Source: Planctomycetota bacterium (lineage in GTDB: Bacteria; Planctomycetota; PUPC01; JACPCR01). Taken from it: DNA of 9,993 nucleotides. Location of the stretch: contig JASLXP010000840.1 in assembly GCA_030740295.1 (NCBI GenBank), forward strand, positions 1 to 9,993. The letters run 5' to 3'. Both the position numbers and the translations under genes were made by a program. Below the pieces are notes generated by a model. It did no database searches. It saw only the letters and a program-made list of their open reading frames with translations, and was not told the DNA's origin. Shown here in pieces: positions 6,597 through 9,993 of the stretch (its first letter is position 1; each line of letters starts with the position of its first letter).

Positions 6597-8334
6597 GCTG
6601 GAGGCATCAATAAGGACGGCTATTGGCCTGATCAGTTTGGCGACATCAGCTTCCGCGGAAGTCAGACTGGCCAACATCATCAGCGACAACATGGTTCTGC
6701 AAAAGGGCGCGAAGGTAGCCATCTGGGGGTATGCGACGCCTGGCGAAAAGATCACCGTTGAGTTTGCCGGTCAAAAGAAATCGACCGTGGCCGACGCCAC
6801 GAACATCCCCCCGGAGCCCAGCGATGGGTCATTTCTGATCGACGGCCGACGCAAACGCCATCTCCTCAGAGACACGTACCCGAGATCCAGGGATGGCCAG
6901 CCCATGGCCCACTGGCTCATTTATCTGTATCCCATGAAAGCCTCTGCTGAAAGCCGCGTCCTGAAGGTCTTCGGCAGTGAGACGATTGAAGTGAAGAACG
7001 TGCTCGTGGGTGAGGTCTGGTTCGCGGCCGGTCAGTCCAACATGGCCTGGGGCATCAAGCAGCGCATCAAGAACAGGGAGAGAGCCATCGAGCTCTCAAA
7101 GAACTCCTTGATCCGCATGACCAAACCCGGTTACGGCGGGTGCCAGGAAAAGCGATTTGGCACACCGTTTACCTGGGATGTCATTTCACCGAAGACCATC
7201 AACAATCATTCGGCCAATCCGTTCTACTTTGCTCAGAAGCTCAAGGGCGAACTCAACGTCCCGGTCGGCATCATCATGGCAGCCACTGGCGGTGCCCTCA
7301 TCGAATCCTTCACTGACCTGCCGACACTCCGGAAGGACCCCGACTACCCCATCAAATACGATGCACACCGTAAGAGCTGGAACGAGAAGCCTTCCATTCG
7401 CCGCTTCCCCACCTCCATGTTTTACGCCATGGTCGAGCCGTGCATGCCCTTCACAATCAAGGGCGCGATCTGGTACCAGGGCGAGAACAGCATTGGTGAT
7501 GACTACTACTACCGCGACAAGCTGGCTGCAATGATCTCCTCCTGGCGCAAGAGCTGGGATTGCGGGGAATTCTCGTTTTATGTTGCCCAGCTCGCGGGCG
7601 GCCCTCCTGCCAAGAGCCCCGAAGAGGATAAACATGGGTATCAGCCTGGCTTCGGCTGGCCGGACTTCCGCGAATCACAGTCGGCCATTGTCGATTTGGT
7701 GCCGAACACGGACGTTGCGAATCTCATCGACATCGGCGAAAGCAACAATGTGCACGGCTATAATAAAGAAGCACAGGGCGGGCGGCTTGCTCTGCTGGCA
7801 TTGGCCCATGATTACGACAAAGACACTGCCTGCTCCGGGCCGCGTTACAAGTCACACAAGCTGGTCGGAACAAAATTCATCGTCACCTTTGACCACGTCG
7901 GCAAGGGTCTGACCGCTGCGAAGATGGAAGCGGTCCTCTGTGATCCGCCTTACAAAGGAAGGAAAGGCGTTGCCAGCAAAGAATGGGCAGTGAGCATCGA
8001 CAAAAACAGCAACGAAGAGCTCTCCGGCTTCGCGATTCTGGCCTTTGATAAATCAATAGAGAAGCCTGACATCCACTGGGCCTGGCCCAAGGTCGGCGTC
8101 AATAAGATCGTCACCCCAAGGGTCAAGATCATCAGCAGGGACACCATCGAAGCCTGGAGCGACAAGATCACGGATCCGAAGCAGATCATCGGCCTGCGCT
8201 ATAATTGGGCGAGGCACCTGACCGGGAACCTCTACAACCTCGATGGACACCCAGCGTTCCCGTTCCGGACCGACAAGCTGAAAACGGCGAAGCACCGCCA
8301 AATCGACATCCAGAGAGCAAAGACTAAGAAATAG
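6580..8334 (+). CDS. Sialate O-acetylesterase-like secreted carbohydrate esterase (SASA/SGNH fold)
   Basis: The longest usable frame starts at TTG 6580 (584 aa), overlapping the previous stop. The likelier original start is codon 6610, now ATA, 5 nt after a GGAGG; it would give a normal signal peptide (RTAIGLISLATSASA). Residue numbers count from 6580. An N-terminal beta-sandwich begins VRLANIISDNMVLQKGAKVAIWGYATPGEK. The SGNH catalytic core follows: GQSNM at 151-155 with nucleophile Ser153, IIMAATGGALIES, WYQGEN at 298-303, and the histidine block SNNVHGYNKEAQGGRLAL with His392. The C-terminus (YNWARHLTGNLYN..GHPAFPFRTD) is characteristic of the family. These enzymes remove acetyl groups from sialic acids or, in PVC and gut bacteria, often from xylan and other polysaccharides, so sialic acid need not be the substrate. 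About 36 residues (75-111) interrupt the N-terminal domain where relatives usually run straight from a short turn into WLIYLDP-like sequence. The gene follows the alpha/alpha-barrel protein directly. Confidence 0.88.
   Translation: MRRSNRLEASIRTAIGLISLATSASAEVRLANIISDNMVLQKGAKVAIWGYATPGEKITVEFAGQKKSTVADATNIPPEPSDGSFLIDGRRKRHLLRDTYPRSRDGQPMAHWLIYLYPMKASAESRVLKVFGSETIEVKNVLVGEVWFAAGQSNMAWGIKQRIKNRERAIELSKNSLIRMTKPGYGGCQEKRFGTPFTWDVISPKTINNHSANPFYFAQKLKGELNVPVGIIMAATGGALIESFTDLPTLRKDPDYPIKYDAHRKSWNEKPSIRRFPTSMFYAMVEPCMPFTIKGAIWYQGENSIGDDYYYRDKLAAMISSWRKSWDCGEFSFYVAQLAGGPPAKSPEEDKHGYQPGFGWPDFRESQSAIVDLVPNTDVANLIDIGESNNVHGYNKEAQGGRLALLALAHDYDKDTACSGPRYKSHKLVGTKFIVTFDHVGKGLTAAKMEAVLCDPPYKGRKGVASKEWAVSIDKNSNEELSGFAILAFDKSIEKPDIHWAWPKVGVNKIVTPRVKIISRDTIEAWSDKITDPKQIIGLRYNWARHLTGNLYNLDGHPAFPFRTDKLKTAKHRQIDIQRAKTKK
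6600..6604 (+). promoter_or_regulatory. Strong ribosome-binding site (GGAGG) pointing at ATA 6610
   Basis: GGAGG lies just after the stop of the preceding gene. The codon at ideal spacing (5 nt) in the esterase frame is ATA at 6610, directly before the signal peptide. There is no ATG, GTG or TTG at a suitable distance: the next TTG (6637) is inside the hydrophobic core. Confidence 0.5.
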
Positions 8335-8364
8335 GGGATAACGCAAAGAAGGGCTCGTCTATGA

Positions 8365-8560
8365 CGCTTTACCCGGGATATGAAGGAAGCAGGTAACACC
8401 TGCAAACTCGTGCCACTTGAGAAAGCAGGACATGGCATTTTCAATGGCTCGTATCTCAATCGCAGTGCCGGCGACAATAACCCTGATGCCACGATGCATT
8501 CAGGAGTCGTAAAGACCGCGGGTTATTACGGTGCCGGACCCGAAGAAATGACGGATAACT
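8365..8560 (+). pseudogene. Remnant of an alpha/beta hydrolase C-terminus
   Basis: After a stop at 8362-8364 this frame reads RFTRDMKEAGNTCKLV followed by PLEKAGHGIFNGSYLN. That is the classic end of an esterase or dienelactone-hydrolase type alpha/beta hydrolase: the helix before the last strand (RF..DMKEAGN), the strand (CKLVPLE) and the catalytic-histidine loop (AGHG). Everything upstream, including the nucleophile region, is absent, and the final helix expected after GHGIFN is not recognisable. The frame remains open to 8697 but overlaps the oxidoreductase gene, so the tail is not meaningful. ATG 8380 has no good ribosome-binding site. Loss of a second carbohydrate esterase next to the SASA esterase is the simplest reading. 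The fragment's identity is fairly secure from the motif; its exact limits are not. Confidence 0.5.
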
Positions 8561-8580
8561 CTTCCTTTCCTTTTGAGTTC

Positions 8581-8586
8581 GAGGAG
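8581..8586 (+). promoter_or_regulatory. Ribosome-binding site (GAGGAG) deciding the 8594 start
   Basis: GAGGAG lies 7 nt before ATG 8594, which begins MKGICIGMGNRG. This favours 8594 over the upstream in-frame TTG at 8573, which would add seven residues before the nucleotide-binding strand. Confidence 0.7.
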
Positions 8587-8593
8587 ACAGCAC

Positions 8594-9583
8594 ATGAAAG
8601 GCATTTGCATTGGGATGGGAAACCGGGGAAAGGCATGGTACAAGTGGGCGCAGCAGGCGGGCATGGAGGTCGTTGGCGTAGTCGATATCAACCGTGAAAT
8701 CCTTGATGCCGCGTGTGATGAACTGGAGGTGCCGGCGCCGATGCGGTTCGAGAGTATCGGCGCTGCTGCAAAAGCGACGGGAGCCACCGTCGGCACAATT
8801 TGCTCGGCCAATCCTGCTCACTTCAAGTGCCTGGATGAATCGCTGGATGCCGGCCTCAATGTGATTATTGAGAAACCGATGGTGGAAAGGCATGAAGACG
8901 CGGTGGCATTGATTCAGAAAGCCGAACAGAAAGGTCTGCGAATCGCCGTCTCACAGAACTATCGGTACCACTCGGGGGTGTTAACGACACGGGATGCTGT
9001 AGAAAAAGGAGATATCGGCGAGGTCGTGACTGTCAATGTCACTTTCATCCGATGGCGGCCGACCGAAGGCCTCTTTCTGCCTCTGATGCTGAATCAATCC
9101 ATTCATCACTTCGATGGCCTCCGCTGGGTACTTGGCGCCGATCCGGAATGGATGTTCGCCAAAAGCTGGAATCCTGGCTGGAACGACTGCGATGGCCCTA
9201 CGGTATTAGAGGCCATTTACGGATTCTCGAATGGAGCCGTCGTTACTTACAGCGGCAGCTACGTGGCGCAGGGAAAGGTGACGCCCTATTCCGGCAACTG
9301 GCGAATCGAAGGCTCGAAGGGTCGTATCCAATTCGAAGGAGACGGCAACGACACGCCAGTGACTCTCTACCGGCGCGAACCAGAGGAGGAAAGAGAGTTG
9401 CCTCTTCTCAAAGCAGACTTGGATGGACCATCCATGATGTGCCGGGAATTTCTTGAAGCGGTCAAAGAGAATCGGATCCCACCAACGGATGCCACGGACA
9501 ACATTCTGTCCCTCGCCATGGCCTGGGGCACTGAACTGTCGTCCCGGGAAAACAGAGTGGTTCAGATAAGCGAGGTGACGTGA
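8594..9583 (+). CDS. Gfo/Idh/MocA family NAD(P)-dependent oxidoreductase
   Basis: 329 aa, a usual length for the family, with no signal peptide, so cytoplasmic. The N-terminal Rossmann domain opens with the glycine motif GMGNRG (G7, G9, G12), and D31 in VVGVVDINRE sits at the end of the second strand, where it would contact the cofactor ribose. The family's EKP signature is at 93-95 (VIIEKPMVERHEDA). The C-terminal half is the open beta-sheet domain, with QSIHHFDGLRWVLG (H171, H172, D174) at the usual catalytic-histidine position. It then continues through AIYGFSNGAVVTYSGSY to IEGSKGRIQFEGDG. Members oxidise or reduce sugars, inositols and glycosides; the substrate cannot be told from sequence. 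As the only clearly cytoplasmic enzyme after several exported ones, it plausibly handles a sugar released by them. It is separated from the esterase gene by about 260 nt containing a gene remnant, so it may or may not share that transcript. Confidence 0.93.
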   Translation: MKGICIGMGNRGKAWYKWAQQAGMEVVGVVDINREILDAACDELEVPAPMRFESIGAAAKATGATVGTICSANPAHFKCLDESLDAGLNVIIEKPMVERHEDAVALIQKAEQKGLRIAVSQNYRYHSGVLTTRDAVEKGDIGEVVTVNVTFIRWRPTEGLFLPLMLNQSIHHFDGLRWVLGADPEWMFAKSWNPGWNDCDGPTVLEAIYGFSNGAVVTYSGSYVAQGKVTPYSGNWRIEGSKGRIQFEGDGNDTPVTLYRREPEEERELPLLKADLDGPSMMCREFLEAVKENRIPPTDATDNILSLAMAWGTELSSRENRVVQISEVT

Positions 9584-9748
9584 CAAGAGCTGCGGATTCA
9601 GAGACCGTCGAACGATCGCGCCAAGACCGTCTTCGTTGAAGCAGGGAGCAACGTCTTCTGCTCCACCGTCCTGGCACCATAGCCGGGAACAAGAAACGAG
9701 GTATGGGGGAGGATACGAGGCGGGGATTACAATGGTTACGATGGTTGC

Positions 9749-9777
9749 TTTATAGCATCCATTATGTATGCTATAAA
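9749..9777 (+). repeat. Inverted repeat, candidate operator over the downstream promoter
   Basis: TTTATAGCAT at 9749-9758 is the exact reverse complement of ATGCTATAAA at 9768-9777, with a 9-nt spacer (CCATTATGT). The stem is A/T-rich with no following T-run, so it does not look like an intrinsic terminator. The right arm contains TATAAA, a plausible -10 element, ending 5 nt before ATG 9783. A dimeric repressor site overlapping the promoter is the likeliest role, as is common for toxin-antitoxin and similar autoregulated units. This is inference. Confidence 0.5.
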
Positions 9778-9782
9778 ATCCT

Positions 9783-9993
9783 ATGTCATTTGGTAACCCT
9801 AACGACATCCACGGTGCGCTTCAGCGGCTCGGAACGCGCATGCTTTACGAACATACTGAGCCCATCTCGCTCGTGGTATGCGGTGGCGGCGCTCTCAATG
9901 TCATGGATATCGCTCAGCGAACGACAAGGGATGTTGATGTCCTGACGATCGTCAATGAAAGACAAGATGGCTTCGAGCTCCAGATTGGGAGTT
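9783..9993 (+). CDS. Nucleotidyltransferase-fold protein, N-terminal part (cut by window edge)
   Basis: ATG 9783 opens a frame that runs off the window after 70 residues. Residues 30-54 read LVVCGGGALNVMDIAQRTTRDVDVL. The GGGALN motif (34-39), then R..TRDVDV with two aspartates (D50, D52), fits the minimal nucleotidyltransferase fold found in AbiEii-like toxins, MNT-type antitoxins and DUF6036 proteins. In active members the aspartates bind the metal. A glycine-rich loop and a possible third acidic residue would be needed to judge activity, and the rest is outside the window. No ribosome-binding site precedes the ATG, and a TATAAA sequence ends 5 nt before it, so the message may be leaderless. 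A partner gene, if this is a toxin-antitoxin or defence pair, would lie to the right. The gene is unrelated to the sugar genes and marks a functional boundary. Confidence 0.7.
   Translation, partial: MSFGNPNDIHGALQRLGTRMLYEHTEPISLVVCGGGALNVMDIAQRTTRDVDVLTIVNERQDGFELQIGS

Noticed and set aside
9749..9780. Intrinsic terminator for the oxidoreductase gene
   Set aside because: The stem is A/T-rich, starts about 165 nt after the stop and is not followed by a run of T. An operator fits better.
9206..9808. 200-aa open frame on the minus strand across the oxidoreductase end
   Set aside because: Most of it is antisense to the conserved C-terminal domain of the oxidoreductase, and no family is recognisable.
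9703..9945. 80-aa plus-strand frame crossing the palindrome
   Set aside because: It overlaps the nucleotidyltransferase frame, which has clear motifs. This frame's translation is unlike a real protein beyond the palindrome.
1..9993. CRISPR array, tRNA, rRNA or insertion sequence
   Set aside because: I saw no regularly spaced repeats, no tRNA-like or rRNA-like stretches, and no transposase motifs or terminal repeats.

Overview
The window looks like an accessory carbohydrate-degradation locus from a bacterium of the PVC type (Planctomycetota, Verrucomicrobiota, Lentisphaerota or Kiritimatiellota), probably uncultured. This is inferred from gene content: a secreted DUF4838 protein, a sialate O-acetylesterase-type esterase, CBM9-like domains fused to unusual secreted proteins, and a Gfo/Idh/MocA oxidoreductase. 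These families are heavily expanded in PVC genomes. No marker gene fixes the taxon. All credible genes are on the + strand.

Layout. 1-1739: the 3' part of a secreted-type protein with a CBM9-like domain, broken in this sequence by a one-base frameshift near 147-148. 1753-4302: a DUF4838 protein with a GH67-like N-terminal domain and a C-terminal CBM9-like domain, starting 13 nt after the previous stop. 4303-4583: no intact gene, but pieces of coding-looking sequence in two frames. 4584-6596: a secreted protein of unassigned function, probably an alpha/alpha-barrel glycosidase-like enzyme. 6580/6610-8334: a secreted sialate O-acetylesterase-like esterase whose best start position carries ATA instead of ATG. 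8335-8593: the orphan C-terminal end of an alpha/beta hydrolase. 8594-9583: a cytoplasmic Gfo/Idh/MocA oxidoreductase. 9584-9748: nothing recognised. 9749-9777: a 10-bp inverted repeat. From 9783 to the window edge: the start of a nucleotidyltransferase-fold protein that does not belong to the sugar theme and marks the end of the locus.

How the genes may work together (inference): the exported proteins would bind, deacetylate and cleave a decorated polysaccharide outside the cytoplasm, and the oxidoreductase would process a released sugar inside. The polysaccharide cannot be named from the sequence. No SusC/SusD pair, sulfatase, regulator or transporter is visible.

The most unusual aspect is that otherwise good genes are interspersed with signs of decay: a frameshift, a lost start codon and two gene remnants. 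Either the locus is being remodelled or the sequence contains errors. The second point of interest is the palindrome placed directly upstream of an apparently leaderless nucleotidyltransferase gene at the right edge.
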